From an uncultured Actinomyces sp. (GTDB lineage Bacteria > Actinomycetota > Actinomycetes > Actinomycetales > Actinomycetaceae): 10,008 nt of DNA. Under the pieces are notes generated by a model. It ran no database searches, had not been told where the DNA came from, and saw nothing but the letters and a program-made list of their open reading frames with translations. Position 1 is the stretch's first letter, and each line of letters begins with the position of its first letter. Made by a program: the position numbers and the translations under genes. The stretch covers positions 1-10,008 of the forward strand of contig CALHID010000005.1 of assembly GCA_938030835.1 (NCBI GenBank). Reading direction: 5' to 3'. Of the stretch, positions 1 through 6,561 are shown piece after piece.

Positions 1-139
1 CGAGGCCCCACGCGCCATCCCCTACGAGGGAGCGAAGGAGATGCTCCTCGTCCAGGTGGAGGACTGCGACGCACTGTGCGACGTCGTCGACGCGATGTGG
101 GAGGAAGTGCCCACACCGAAGAAGAGGAACAAGAAGTAG
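1..139 (+). CDS. C-terminal 45 codons of an unrecognised protein (5'-truncated by window edge)
   Basis: An open frame runs from base 2 to a TAG stop at 137-139, with no start inside the window. The visible tail is acidic around a short Asp/Cys-rich stretch (VEDCDALCDVVDAMWEEV) and ends in a lysine-rich tail (PKKRNKK). I do not recognise the family. A transposase C-terminus is possible, because the tail is strongly basic and the following 60 bases are GC-rich and unlike the neighbours, but no terminal inverted repeat can be confirmed without the other end. Downstream, two copies of CCCGGG (148-153 and 175-180) could pair as a weak hairpin followed by ACTTTTG, which may act as a terminator. The gene converges with the GntR regulator, whose stop codon is about 60 bases away. 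Confidence 0.5.
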   Translation, partial: EAPRAIPYEGAKEMLLVQVEDCDALCDVVDAMWEEVPTPKKRNKK

Positions 140-201
140 GCGTCCGGCCCGGGCCTCGTGATTGTGAACTGCGCCCCGGGACTTTTGTATGAGCGCGAAG
201 G

Positions 202-996
202 CTAGAACTTACCTCTGGTGGATGCTGATTCATTGAGAGTAAGCGGTTCTGCGTGGCCCCTGACCTGGTCGATGGTCAAGGTTGCTTGCACCCGGGTTGA
301 ATAGGTGACTTCGCTTTCCTCGATGCATGCTCCGTTGTGGTCGTAGGTAGAGCCCGTGAGGTGAAGAAGGCAGCGCGTACCCGCTGGCTCGCCAAGGATC
401 GTGCGAGTTTCTTGATCGATACTTTGGGCACGCAGTGAGACAATGGAGAACTTTGGAGAGCTCTTATAGATGTCACGCAGAACGTGATAGATGGACAGAT
501 CCGTAAAGTCGACATCTTGGATACCGGGCAATAGGTCGATAGGAATGAAGGACAGATCAAGGCTAACGGGGAATACGCCCGTGTTGCTTTCGATCAAGCG
601 AAGTCGCTTGAGGCGCAAGAATGGGCGATTTTGCCGGGTGACTACGCTGTGCTCAAGGACGCGAGCGCGTGCCTGGTCGCTGGTTCCCTGAAGGCGGTCT
701 GTCAGTGAACCGAAACCCCACAGAATTCTCTTGTCATCCTGCGCAGTAACAAAAGTCCCCTTGCCTTGGTATGAGCGTAAGTGGCCTTCGTGGGTCAGAA
801 CCTGAAGAGCGCGGCGTACGGTACCGCGCGTGACGGAAAAGCGCTCGCAGAGAATGCTTTCGGATGGAAGTCTGGAACCGGGTGGAAGATCGCCATCCAG
901 AATCTGACGCCGGATCGCCTGAGCGATCTGCTCGTATACCGGAGGAGAAATACTGGTCACCTGTTGCTCCTTTGCACATTGCTGACAGGCGCCCAT
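202..996 (-). CDS. GntR-family transcriptional regulator, HutC-type (UTRA ligand domain)
   Basis: This 264-residue DNA-binding regulator has an N-terminal winged helix-turn-helix at about residues 19-84. It shows the usual GntR pattern: YEQIAQAIRRQIL, then PPGSRLPSE, the recognition-helix region with VTRGTVRRAL, and the wing G-HLRSYQGKGTFV. Residues about 90-250 fit a UTRA effector-binding domain (RLKRLRLIE, SLDLSFIPIDLLPG, and the late EESEVTYSTRVQATL segment), so the HutC subfamily is the best fit. UTRA domains typically sense small metabolites such as sugars or amino-acid derivatives; the ligand here cannot be read from sequence. The ATG at 996 has no clear Shine-Dalgarno site. It is preceded by a TAGAGT element and GTGAGTCAC, so the transcript may have a very short leader. 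Length is normal for the family. Its target is unknown. The nearest candidate is the adjacent lipoprotein gene, which shares an upstream motif with it. Confidence 0.9.
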   Translation of the reverse strand: MGACQQCAKEQQVTSISPPVYEQIAQAIRRQILDGDLPPGSRLPSESILCERFSVTRGTVRRALQVLTHEGHLRSYQGKGTFVTAQDDKRILWGFGSLTDRLQGTSDQARARVLEHSVVTRQNRPFLRLKRLRLIESNTGVFPVSLDLSFIPIDLLPGIQDVDFTDLSIYHVLRDIYKSSPKFSIVSLRAQSIDQETRTILGEPAGTRCLLHLTGSTYDHNGACIEESEVTYSTRVQATLTIDQVRGHAEPLTLNESASTRGKF

Positions 997-1002
997 GTTA
1001 GG

Positions 1003-1016
1003 TGACTCACACTCTA
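1003..1016 (-). promoter_or_regulatory. Candidate -10/operator element upstream of the GntR gene
   Basis: On the minus strand the sequence reads TAGAGTGTGAGTCA, ending 6 bases before the GntR ATG. TAGAGT fits an actinobacterial TANNNT -10 box. GTGAGTCAC is a palindrome around a central base. The same 14-mer with one change sits directly in front of the lipoprotein gene. No good -35 is visible, so this could be an operator rather than, or as well as, a core promoter. Confidence 0.35.
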
Positions 1017-1075
1017 AAGGTCAATAGTCGTTCTCCGAAACGCCGTACAGATTGTTGCGAAATCGACGGATATGG

Positions 1076-1113
1076 AAAAAATCCCGGGGAATAGGTATGT
1101 CCTATTCCCCGGG
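1076..1113 (-). terminator. Intrinsic terminator of the lipoprotein gene
   Basis: A perfect 13-bp stem (CCCGGGGAATAGG at 1083-1095 pairing with 1101-1113) closes a 5-base loop. Six A residues at 1076-1081 on the plus strand become a T-tract on the minus strand. It begins 24 bases after the lipoprotein stop codon, which makes it a strong minus-strand rho-independent terminator and explains the otherwise non-coding space before the GntR gene. Confidence 0.92.
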
Positions 1114-1137
1114 TGAAAGTGTGAATCGACTTGAGAC

Positions 1138-1494
1138 TCAGTTGTTACCTTCAACGACCTCAAGCGGGATCGTGTATTCGGTGCCGCTGGCGTCGGTGAC
1201 CTTCAGAGTGGTTTCACCGGCCTTCTTGGGGTGGACACGGAGGTTCTTAGAGCCCTTGACCTGCTCGGCGACCTCGGTGTCAGCGACCTCAACCTTGGCC
1301 TTGGATGCATCACCGTTGAGCTTGAACTCAAGGTCACGCTTCTCGGGAAGAGTGATGCCCGTCTGGGTCACAGCAGCGGGATCCTTGGTGATGATCTTTT
1401 CGTTGGTTGCTGACTGGGGGCCGCTGGAGCAAGCAGCGAGGCCGGTTGCTGCCATGACGGCAATGCACATTGTTGCAATGAGAGATTTACGCAT
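1138..1494 (-). CDS. Small secreted lipoprotein with an Ig-like beta-sandwich C-terminal half
   Basis: This 118-residue protein has a basic N-terminus (MRKS), a hydrophobic segment at about residues 5-20 and a lipobox LAAC at 19-22. Cys22 is therefore the predicted lipidated residue after signal peptidase II cleavage, which would anchor the protein on the outer face of the membrane. The mature part is charged, and its last 60 residues (AEQVKGSKNLRVHPKKAGE, then TTLKVTDASG and YTIPLEV) resemble a bacterial Ig-like (BIG-type) domain with alternating strands. No enzymatic motif is visible. The start at ATG 1494 gives a complete signal peptide, but no Shine-Dalgarno site precedes it; a -10-like TAGACT lies 7 bases upstream, suggesting a leaderless mRNA. 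The gene stands alone with its own terminator. Its function is unknown; surface binding or a structural role is a guess from the fold. Confidence 0.82.
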   Translation of the reverse strand: MRKSLIATMCIAVMAATGLAACSSGPQSATNEKIITKDPAAVTQTGITLPEKRDLEFKLNGDASKAKVEVADTEVAEQVKGSKNLRVHPKKAGETTLKVTDASGTEYTIPLEVVEGNN

Positions 1495-1501
1495 GACTCA
1501 C

Positions 1502-1529
1502 AGTCTAGCGATCCTCGAAAAAGCGTCCA
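1502..1529 (-). promoter_or_regulatory. Candidate leaderless promoter for the lipoprotein gene
   Basis: On the minus strand, TGGACG (1524-1529; 4/6 match to TTGACA) and TAGACT (1502-1507; fits TANNNT) are separated by 16 bases. Seven bases then lead to the ATG at 1494, so transcription would start at or next to the start codon. The absence of a ribosome binding site agrees with leaderless translation, which is common in actinobacteria. The assignment is by eye only. Confidence 0.45.
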
Positions 1530-1706
1530 TCTCAGACTCCACATTTCGGAAGTCTGCACCTAAACTGCGACCGAATTGTGATGAAGCAATGCTGCCAAAG
1601 TCCCAGGGGGAAGACGATCCACGGTTGACGCAAAAGTGGGATGCACTGGCGAAAAATAGCCGAAAAACGGACAATAAGAGCGACCGTTGCCACCAAAGGA
1701 GCAAAA

Positions 1707-2507
1707 ATGCAGGCCGAAGACTATCGCAAGGTCCCCGAAGTTGGAGTGACCAATCCAACGATTGATGTGCTGCGTGCGCACCGCACAATCCGAAAGTTTG
1801 AGGACTCTCCGCTGAGTGCACAGGATCGCGATGCGCTGATTGACGTTGCGCGCCGTGCCCCCACTTCGTCGTTCCGTCAGCAGTTCTCGATCATTCACGT
1901 GACCGATGTCGCCTTGCGCGATCAGCTTGCCGAGGTCGCACAGCAGCCCTACGTGGGCACCTCCAAGGGCGACCTTTTCATGTTCGTCGTTGACCTGTAC
2001 CGCAATGCGCGCATCCGTGAAGAAGCCGGCTTGGATATCGCTCCCTTGCAGCGGACCAACCTCTTCCTTGCTGCAATGGAGGACGCGGTCCTTGCTGCAC
2101 ACAACATGGAAGTTGCCGCCGAATCGATGGGCTTGGGCACGGTCTACCTCGGTTCTCTTCTGAGAGGACCCCAGCGCACCATCGAGCTTTTGAAGCTTCC
2201 GCGCATGACCTTCCCAATTCTGGGCCTCTTGGTTGGCCGCCCGCTTCAAGATCCCCCGTACCGGCCTCGTCTGCCCAAGCACCTTGCTGTTTCCGAGAAC
2301 ACCTACCCGGTGGTCGAAGGTTCCTACCTCGAGGAGCTTGCCGAGTACGACGAAGATGTGCGCGCGTACTACGAACTGCGTAAGGCTGGACTGGGCGCGA
2401 CCAATGCCTTCACCCAGCAGATTAGCGAGCAGATGGGACTGCCAAATACCTTCGACACCGCGCCCGTTCTTGAGGTCCTTCACTCCCAGGGATTGTGCCT
2501 GAACTGA
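1707..2507 (+). CDS. FMN-dependent nitroreductase, NfsA/FRP type
   Basis: This 266-residue flavin oxidoreductase is of the oxygen-insensitive NAD(P)H nitroreductase/flavin reductase family. Such enzymes carry out two-electron reductions of nitroaromatics, quinones or flavins in the cytosol. The family signature is present: HRTIRKF (25-31) and APTSS (51-55) for FMN phosphate and ring contacts, AAESMGLGTVYLGSLLR (137-153), GLLVGRP (173-179), and RPRLP with SENTY (186-200), the last being characteristic of NfsA-like rather than NfsB-like members. The C-terminal ending, LEVLHSQGLCLN, also matches NfsA-type tails. I chose ATG 1707 because AAAGGAG lies 5 bases upstream. An in-frame upstream ATG at 1641 lacks such a site and would add 22 residues unlike the family. 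It is monocistronic, with a strong terminator after it. The natural substrate is not predictable. Confidence 0.9.
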   Translation: MQAEDYRKVPEVGVTNPTIDVLRAHRTIRKFEDSPLSAQDRDALIDVARRAPTSSFRQQFSIIHVTDVALRDQLAEVAQQPYVGTSKGDLFMFVVDLYRNARIREEAGLDIAPLQRTNLFLAAMEDAVLAAHNMEVAAESMGLGTVYLGSLLRGPQRTIELLKLPRMTFPILGLLVGRPLQDPPYRPRLPKHLAVSENTYPVVEGSYLEELAEYDEDVRAYYELRKAGLGATNAFTQQISEQMGLPNTFDTAPVLEVLHSQGLCLN

Positions 2508-2515
2508 TTGAAAAT

Positions 2516-2564
2516 TGCCGAGGCCGGGGGTGCCCTTGGGTCTTTCCTGGCCTCGGCATTTTTT
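2516..2564 (+). terminator. Intrinsic terminator of the nitroreductase gene
   Basis: A perfect 10-bp stem (TGCCGAGGCC at 2516-2525 with GGCCTCGGCA at 2549-2558) is followed at once by six T residues (2559-2564). It starts 8 bases after the nitroreductase stop. The long 23-base loop is unusual, but the stem and T-tract are convincing. Confidence 0.92.
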
Positions 2565-2614
2565 CTTGTATGTCTAGCGGATATGCCTTTTGAAGGGGCG
2601 TTAGAGGAGGAAGA

Positions 2615-3280
2615 ATGAGCACGCAGATAACAAAAGAATTGGGATTCTCAACCTACGTTTTCGTCGAAAGACTGGGAAAGAATGCCGCAATTCTTCATCC
2701 CTTCCCCGAATACAACATTTCTCTTGTCGCGCAGGCGCTTGAAGAGGCGGGGCTACCCATCAAAATCATGGGCGAGCATGCCCCCGAACGCGGTGAAGGA
2801 ATCTACTTCCAAGAAGATGCTTTCCCGGATGAATTCTTGGGGATTCTTGCTGACGCTTTGAGTGTCCGAGGCATTGGTGCCTACGCATATTGCCTCGTCG
2901 ATGGCTCAATGGGGGACTTGGACCTTCATCTTTTCACGCGTGTCGGTGAGAGTTTCCCGCGTGCTGGCAAGAAGGTCGTTCTGATGCGCCTCTACCTTGG
3001 GCATTCCAGTGAGGGGCCTGCTGCAACGACCTGGATTTTCGGTTCCCCATCAGATCTGGAAGAAGTTAATCGTCTTCTGGGAGAAAAGTACGATACTCAG
3101 CCAGTTTCAGACCCCGCTGGATTCGCGGCAATCGAAATTAAGCACCCTGAGTTTTCCGCGGGATTGCTGGAACCTTCGCAGATTATGGATGATATTTTCC
3201 AAACCCTTGGCCGTCATGGTTATGAAGGCCCAGCATTTGTAGAAGATCATTTTTCTCAGCAAAATGACGCGAATTTATAA
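2615..3280 (+). CDS. Conserved-looking protein of unknown function, 221 residues
   Basis: I do not recognise this protein. ATG 2615 is preceded by AGGAGG (2605-2610) at 4 bases, so the gene is very probably translated. The product is acidic, with no signal peptide, no membrane segment and no obvious catalytic motif. It looks like a soluble alpha/beta protein. The N-terminal part (STYVFVERLGKNAAILHP, then LVAQALEEAGLPIKIMGE) and the middle (LGILADALSVRG, then AYAYCLVDGSMGDLDLHLF) have alternating strands and helices. KKVVLMRLYLGHSS resembles a buried strand. The C-terminus is polar and possibly disordered. Base composition is more AT-rich towards the 3' end than in ndk or the Moco genes. The gene lies between two terminated units and seems monocistronic, so neighbours give little functional hint. 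Confidence 0.75.
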   Translation: MSTQITKELGFSTYVFVERLGKNAAILHPFPEYNISLVAQALEEAGLPIKIMGEHAPERGEGIYFQEDAFPDEFLGILADALSVRGIGAYAYCLVDGSMGDLDLHLFTRVGESFPRAGKKVVLMRLYLGHSSEGPAATTWIFGSPSDLEEVNRLLGEKYDTQPVSDPAGFAAIEIKHPEFSAGLLEPSQIMDDIFQTLGRHGYEGPAFVEDHFSQQNDANL

Positions 3281-3318
3281 GTGGCTGTAGATGCTCTGGT
3301 AGCGAAGTTGACACTTCG

Positions 3319-3506
3319 TAAAATTCGTTCAGAAAAGTCCCAGTAAACGCGCGTTTTTCTTGCAGTAAGACTTCATAAACTGTCCTCATCAGACAACGAG
3401 CAACGAAAGTTGCTCGTATCTCTCCGGAAGACTTTCTGGGAAGACTGCTCTGTGTTGATGGGATAACGAAAAAGGGCTGACCACGGCGGTCAGTCCTTTT
3501 TCGTTT
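3319..3506 (+). ncRNA. Candidate small RNA (or long structured 3' UTR) upstream of ndk
   Basis: The 299 bases between the unknown gene (stop at 3280) and ndk (start at 3580) hold no supportable ORF but several structured elements. TAAAAT (3319-3324) matches a -10 box at 5 of 6 positions. A perfect 9-bp hairpin with a GAAA tetraloop lies at 3396-3417, GGAAGACT occurs twice (3426-3433 and 3439-3446), and a strong intrinsic terminator ends at 3505. A transcript starting near 3331 would be about 175 nt. The -35 region (CTGGTA at 3296-3301) is poor, so the same features could instead be the processed 3' UTR of the upstream gene. I match it to no known RNA family. Confidence 0.35.
3465..3506 (+). 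terminator. Strong hairpin terminator upstream of ndk
   Basis: Bases 3465-3482 (AACGAAAAAGGGCTGACC) pair with 3488-3505 over 18 bp with a single G-T wobble and a 5-base loop. The A-run and T-run lie within the stem, so it can act in both directions. It isolates ndk from upstream transcription. Confidence 0.88.
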
Positions 3507-3579
3507 GTCATGTAGGGCTATGATTTTCGCCCCATCGCCGGTTATGCTGAAGCATCCTCACTCAAGCAAAGGAGATTTT

Positions 3580-4050
3580 GTGAGCGCCGATTCCGTTCTG
3601 ATTACACGTCAGCACCTGTTGGATCCCTCGTTGGAACACTCCCTCATCCTCGTCAAGCCAGACGGTTACGCTCGCGGTTTGACCGGTGAGATCCTGCGCC
3701 GCATTGAAGCGAAGGGCTACATCATCAAGGGCCTGAAGATCATGGTTGCCTCGCGCGAAATCCTCGCGGAGCACTACCGCGACCACGCGGGTAAGCCATT
3801 CTTTGAAGGGCTTCTTGATTTCATGAGTGCGGGTCCGCTGGTTGCCATCATTGTTGAAGGCCAGCGCGTCATCGAAGGCATGCGCACCATGATGGGCTCC
3901 ACCGATCCGACAACTGCGCCTGCCGGTACGATTCGCGGCGACTTGGGTCGCGCATGGGATACCCCGCACATGGAGAACATCATCCACGGTTCGGATTGCG
4001 CAGAATCCGCTCTTCGTGAGATTGAGATCTGGTTCCCTGAGATCGACTGA
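3580..4050 (+). CDS. ndk: Nucleoside diphosphate kinase
   Basis: The enzyme transfers the gamma-phosphate of ATP to nucleoside diphosphates through a phospho-histidine and so balances cytosolic NTP/dNTP pools. The 156-residue product has LVKPDGYARG (24-33, including the conserved Lys26), IRGDLG (118-123) and the signature NIIHGSD (133-139) with catalytic His136. I chose the GTG at 3580 because AAAGGAG (3568-3574) lies 5 bases upstream; a frame open further upstream runs through the preceding terminator. The protein carries about 18 residues before the usual start of the family, so it is longer than the typical 135-140 residues. It is monocistronic, bounded by the hairpin at 3465-3506 and the one at 4082-4112. 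Confidence 0.95.
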   Translation: MSADSVLITRQHLLDPSLEHSLILVKPDGYARGLTGEILRRIEAKGYIIKGLKIMVASREILAEHYRDHAGKPFFEGLLDFMSAGPLVAIIVEGQRVIEGMRTMMGSTDPTTAPAGTIRGDLGRAWDTPHMENIIHGSDCAESALREIEIWFPEID

Positions 4051-4081
4051 TTTGGACTAGTGGGGTCCAGTAAGGCCCAGC

Positions 4082-4112
4082 GAGGGCTAGGGGCATGCGC
4101 TTCCTAGCCCTC
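4082..4112. terminator. Hairpin between the convergent ndk and mobA genes
   Basis: A 10-bp perfect stem (GAGGGCTAGG at 4082-4091 with CCTAGCCCTC at 4103-4112) sits between the two convergent stop codons. The T-tract on the plus strand is interrupted (TTGGCTTT) and absent on the minus strand, so it is a plausible but weak shared terminator. Confidence 0.6.
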
Positions 4113-4123
4113 TTGGCTTTGTG

Positions 4124-4750
4124 CTAGCAATCATCTCCGTTTTCGGCCAGCTGTGCGCGGGCGAGATCGCTTGGCGTATCGATATCGGCGATCCATGATT
4201 CTGGGACTTCGACATCGATCGTGTCGAGCTCTTCCAATAGGGCGCGCATAGAACGATTCACCCACTGGGATACGGTGAAGTTGCGGACTGCATCCAGAGA
4301 AAAAACACCAATCAGGTTCTGCCGGTGCCCCGCCGCGCAGGCAAGTACGCCATCTACGCGACGTCCCTGAGAAATTGACTCTTCCACGGCCTCGAGAAGG
4401 AGTGGGAAAGTCAGGGTAGCCAAGGGTGCGTCAACGGGAACAAGGCCGATCCAGCGCGACTGTGTGTCCTCGGGGAGAACTTTAAGAAGTGCCTGAACGC
4501 CGGCAATAAACCCGGCGGCAGGGCCAGAGCGCGGCGGCTCCTCCATGACGCGGATAACGTCGCTTGGAACTGTGACGGTCTCAGGTACCACGCATACGTG
4601 AGGAATCCCGGGCTCAGAGGCGAGCGCCCACTCAAGTGCGCGTCGGCCTCGGACCATGAGGTCGGGCTTTGACGCCCCTCCCAGCCGCTCGCCGGTACCT
4701 CCGCCGAGGATCACTAATCCGCTGAGTGCTAGGCGCTGGGGCGAGTCCAT
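4124..4750 (-). CDS. mobA: Molybdenum cofactor guanylyltransferase (MobA-like NTP transferase)
   Basis: The protein transfers GMP from GTP to Mo-molybdopterin, giving the guanine dinucleotide (bis-MGD) form used by nitrate reductase and relatives. The 208-residue product begins with the nucleotidyltransferase P-loop LGGGTGERLGG (15-25) and Lys28. It continues with EPPRSGPAAG (71-80), the metal-binding-type VDAP (106-109), and DIDTPSDL (189-196), the closing motif typical of MobA. I chose ATG 4750 because GGAG stands 6 bases upstream; an in-frame ATG at 4789 would add 13 residues and overlap moaC by 61 bases. With the chosen start it overlaps the end of moaC by 22 bases, implying translational coupling. 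It is the last gene of the moeB-moeA-moaC-mobA run. The family is broad (MobA/MocA), but context favours MobA. Confidence 0.88.
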   Translation of the reverse strand: MDSPQRLALSGLVILGGGTGERLGGASKPDLMVRGRRALEWALASEPGIPHVCVVPETVTVPSDVIRVMEEPPRSGPAAGFIAGVQALLKVLPEDTQSRWIGLVPVDAPLATLTFPLLLEAVEESISQGRRVDGVLACAAGHRQNLIGVFSLDAVRNFTVSQWVNRSMRALLEELDTIDVEVPESWIADIDTPSDLARAQLAENGDDC

Positions 4751-5214
4751 GTTCCGCTCCGACCGCCGCTTTTCTCTTCGACATAGCACTCACGAATCGC
4801 AACCAACTTATCGATGCCCTTCACCATGTCAATGATGGTCAGTGCAGCGACGGTCACGGCGGTCAGAGCCTCCATCTCGATTCCCGTTCGATCTGCGGTT
4901 CGAACGGTCGAACGGATCTCCACCCCGTCTTCAGCCAATGACAGATCGACCGCACAGTAGTGAACGGCGATCGGGTGTGCCAGGGGGAGCAGCTCGGGAG
5001 TGCGCTTCGAGGCCTGAATTCCCGCAATTCGCGCGACTGCAAGAGCGTCGCCCTTGGGGACCGAATCATCGCGGAGGGCCGCCATGATTTTTGGAGAGCA
5101 CTCGACGAAGCCGCGTGCTCGCGCCTGACGCACGGTTGGTGTTTTCGCCGTGATATCAACCATGTGTGCCTCACCGCGCTCGGTGAGGTGGGTGAATGGA
5201 CTGGTTTCGCTCAT
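4729..5214 (-). CDS. moaC: Cyclic pyranopterin monophosphate synthase MoaC
   Basis: MoaC acts with MoaA in the first step of Moco synthesis, converting the MoaA product (3',8-cyclo-GTP) into cyclic pyranopterin monophosphate. The 161-residue protein contains the family motifs ASKRTPELLPLAHPI (68-82, with Lys70 and His80), VRTADRTGIEMEALTAVTVA (104-123) and TIIDMVKGIDK (126-136, with Asp129 and Lys132), so the active-site residues look intact. The N-terminal TERGEAHMVDITAKTPTVRQARARG is also typical. ATG 5214 is preceded by AAAGG about 8 bases upstream. It lies 47 bases after moeA and overlaps mobA by 22 bases. Confidence 0.96.
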   Translation of the reverse strand: MSETSPFTHLTERGEAHMVDITAKTPTVRQARARGFVECSPKIMAALRDDSVPKGDALAVARIAGIQASKRTPELLPLAHPIAVHYCAVDLSLAEDGVEIRSTVRTADRTGIEMEALTAVTVAALTIIDMVKGIDKLVAIRECYVEEKSGGRSGTWTRPSA

Positions 5215-5261
5215 GTCTAGCCTTTCGGCGCTCGTTTGACGGGAAGAGAATGGGAAAGTGA

Positions 5262-6512
5262 TCAGACTCGAACCGCAGTCAGGATCGACCAGGGTTCAAC
5301 CGAAGTGACATCTTCGGGGACGATCGCCAGCGCATTCACCGAGTGCAAAGAGGCAACAAGGTGAGAACGCGAACCCAACCTGTGGGTCGGAACCACAATC
5401 GGAGTCTGTTCTGGGCCATCGGGTTCAGAAAGAATGACCGGGACAAACTGGCGCTTGCCTTCCGGAGAAATCCAACCGTTAGGTGTGGTGACGACGATGG
5501 GACGCAGGAGTTCGCGCCCGTTGAGACCGGTAAATTCGGCCAGAACTGGGCGAACAAACATGTGGAAGGAGACGAAGACCGATACCGGGTTGCCCGGCAG
5601 AGTCGCCAAGTAGACATCGCGACCGTCACTTGCCTGAAGGACGCCGAATCCTTGCGGCTTCCCGGGTTGCATCGCGACGCGGACGAAGTCCACTCCCTTG
5701 CCCAGGCCAACTTCCTTGACGACGTCGTAGGCTCCGGCGCTGACGCCTCCCGAGGTGATGATGAGGTCAGCGACATCTCCTGCCTGGCGCAAAACTTCAG
5801 CAAAGTGAGCAGGATCGTCGTTGGAGCGGAAAATTCCTGTCACCTGGGCACCCGCGCGGCGAGCGAGCGCAGCAATCATCACGGAGTTTGAATCAGGAAT
5901 CTGAGCGCCCTGGAGCTCTTCGCCCGGTGCACGCAGTTCATCACCCGTTGAGACGATGGCGATGCGGGGGCTGGGGTAGACCTTCACGCTTGCGTAACCA
6001 ACCGATACTGCCGAGGCGATGGCCGCGGGCGTGAGAACGTCACCGGCATGCAAAATGACGTCTCCGGGCGCGCAGTCCTCGCCCTGACGGCGCACGTGAG
6101 CGCCGACCTTTGCGGGGGCGTAGATGCTGATGCTTTCGGGGAGGGGGTGCGGGCCGGGTTCCTCAGAGGTATCTTCCACGGGCACGATGGTGTTTGCGCC
6201 CTCGGGAATGCGAGCTCCAGTCATGATGCGCCATGCGGTACCCGGTTCAAGAATGTGGGTCTCGTTGTCTCCAGCTGCAATGTCACCGGCGACCTCGATG
6301 GTGACGGGGTGCTCAGGGGAGGCCTCGAGATCATGATCGAGGTGGAGTGCATAGCCATCCATTCCCGAATTGGAGAAAGGCGGAACTGCGAAGCGCGCGA
6401 CAAGATCATCGACCAGGACGTGATCAAGTGCCTGATCAATGGGAAGCTCAATGGGGGAGAGGGGGTGAACGCGTCCCAAGATGGAGTTCAAATAGTCTTC
6501 AAGAAGTTGCAT
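5262..6512 (-). CDS. moeA: Molybdopterin molybdenumtransferase MoeA
   Basis: MoeA inserts molybdate into adenylated molybdopterin made by MogA, releasing AMP and giving active Moco. The 416-residue length fits the family. Motifs in order are PPFSNSGMDGYAL (44-56, holding the conserved Asp52), RIMTGARIPEGANTIVPVED (95-114), the MoCF-type nucleotide-binding core VSTGDELRAPGE (187-198), SGGVSAGAYD (254-263), MQPGKPQGFG (281-290) and LPGNPVSVFVSF (305-316). The C-terminal domain, about 330-416, is also present. ATG 6512 has AAGGAG 6 bases upstream. It follows moeB by 49 bases and precedes moaC by 47, so co-transcription is likely. Only one moeA copy is visible in the window. Confidence 0.96.
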   Translation of the reverse strand: MQLLEDYLNSILGRVHPLSPIELPIDQALDHVLVDDLVARFAVPPFSNSGMDGYALHLDHDLEASPEHPVTIEVAGDIAAGDNETHILEPGTAWRIMTGARIPEGANTIVPVEDTSEEPGPHPLPESISIYAPAKVGAHVRRQGEDCAPGDVILHAGDVLTPAAIASAVSVGYASVKVYPSPRIAIVSTGDELRAPGEELQGAQIPDSNSVMIAALARRAGAQVTGIFRSNDDPAHFAEVLRQAGDVADLIITSGGVSAGAYDVVKEVGLGKGVDFVRVAMQPGKPQGFGVLQASDGRDVYLATLPGNPVSVFVSFHMFVRPVLAEFTGLNGRELLRPIVVTTPNGWISPEGKRQFVPVILSEPDGPEQTPIVVPTHRLGSRSHLVASLHSVNALAIVPEDVTSVEPWSILTAVRV

Positions 6513-6561
6513 CGTAGTCTCCTTCGCGCGGTCCGCATGGGGCCATGGCTCAGTTTATGGC

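Noticed and set aside
140..201. Insertion-sequence right end after the partial gene at the left edge
   Set aside because: Composition and the basic tail of the partial protein hint at it, but no inverted repeat partner or target duplication is visible in the window.
1052..1765. 237-codon plus-strand frame opposite the lipoprotein
   Set aside because: It runs through the lipoprotein terminator hairpin and the promoter regions, has no ribosome binding site, and its composition matches an antisense frame.
1560..2483. Long open frame on the minus strand across the nitroreductase gene
   Set aside because: It is antisense to a clear NfsA-type gene with a good ribosome binding site. Its translation is Gly/His/Arg-rich without recognisable motifs, as expected for a shadow frame.
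3308..3313. Perfect TTGACA as a -35 box
   Set aside because: It lies in a small hairpin (CGAAGT/ACTTCG, 3303-3318), and no -10 occurs at 16-19 bases; the nearby TAAAAT is only 5 bases away.
3345..3356. 12-bp palindrome AAACGCGCGTTT
   Set aside because: It could be an operator or a weak terminator with the following Ts, but nothing else supports either role and a 12-bp palindrome can arise by chance.
3183..3389. Small minus-strand frame overlapping the end of the unknown 221-residue gene
   Set aside because: No ribosome binding site or terminator supports it, and half of it is antisense to the gene above.
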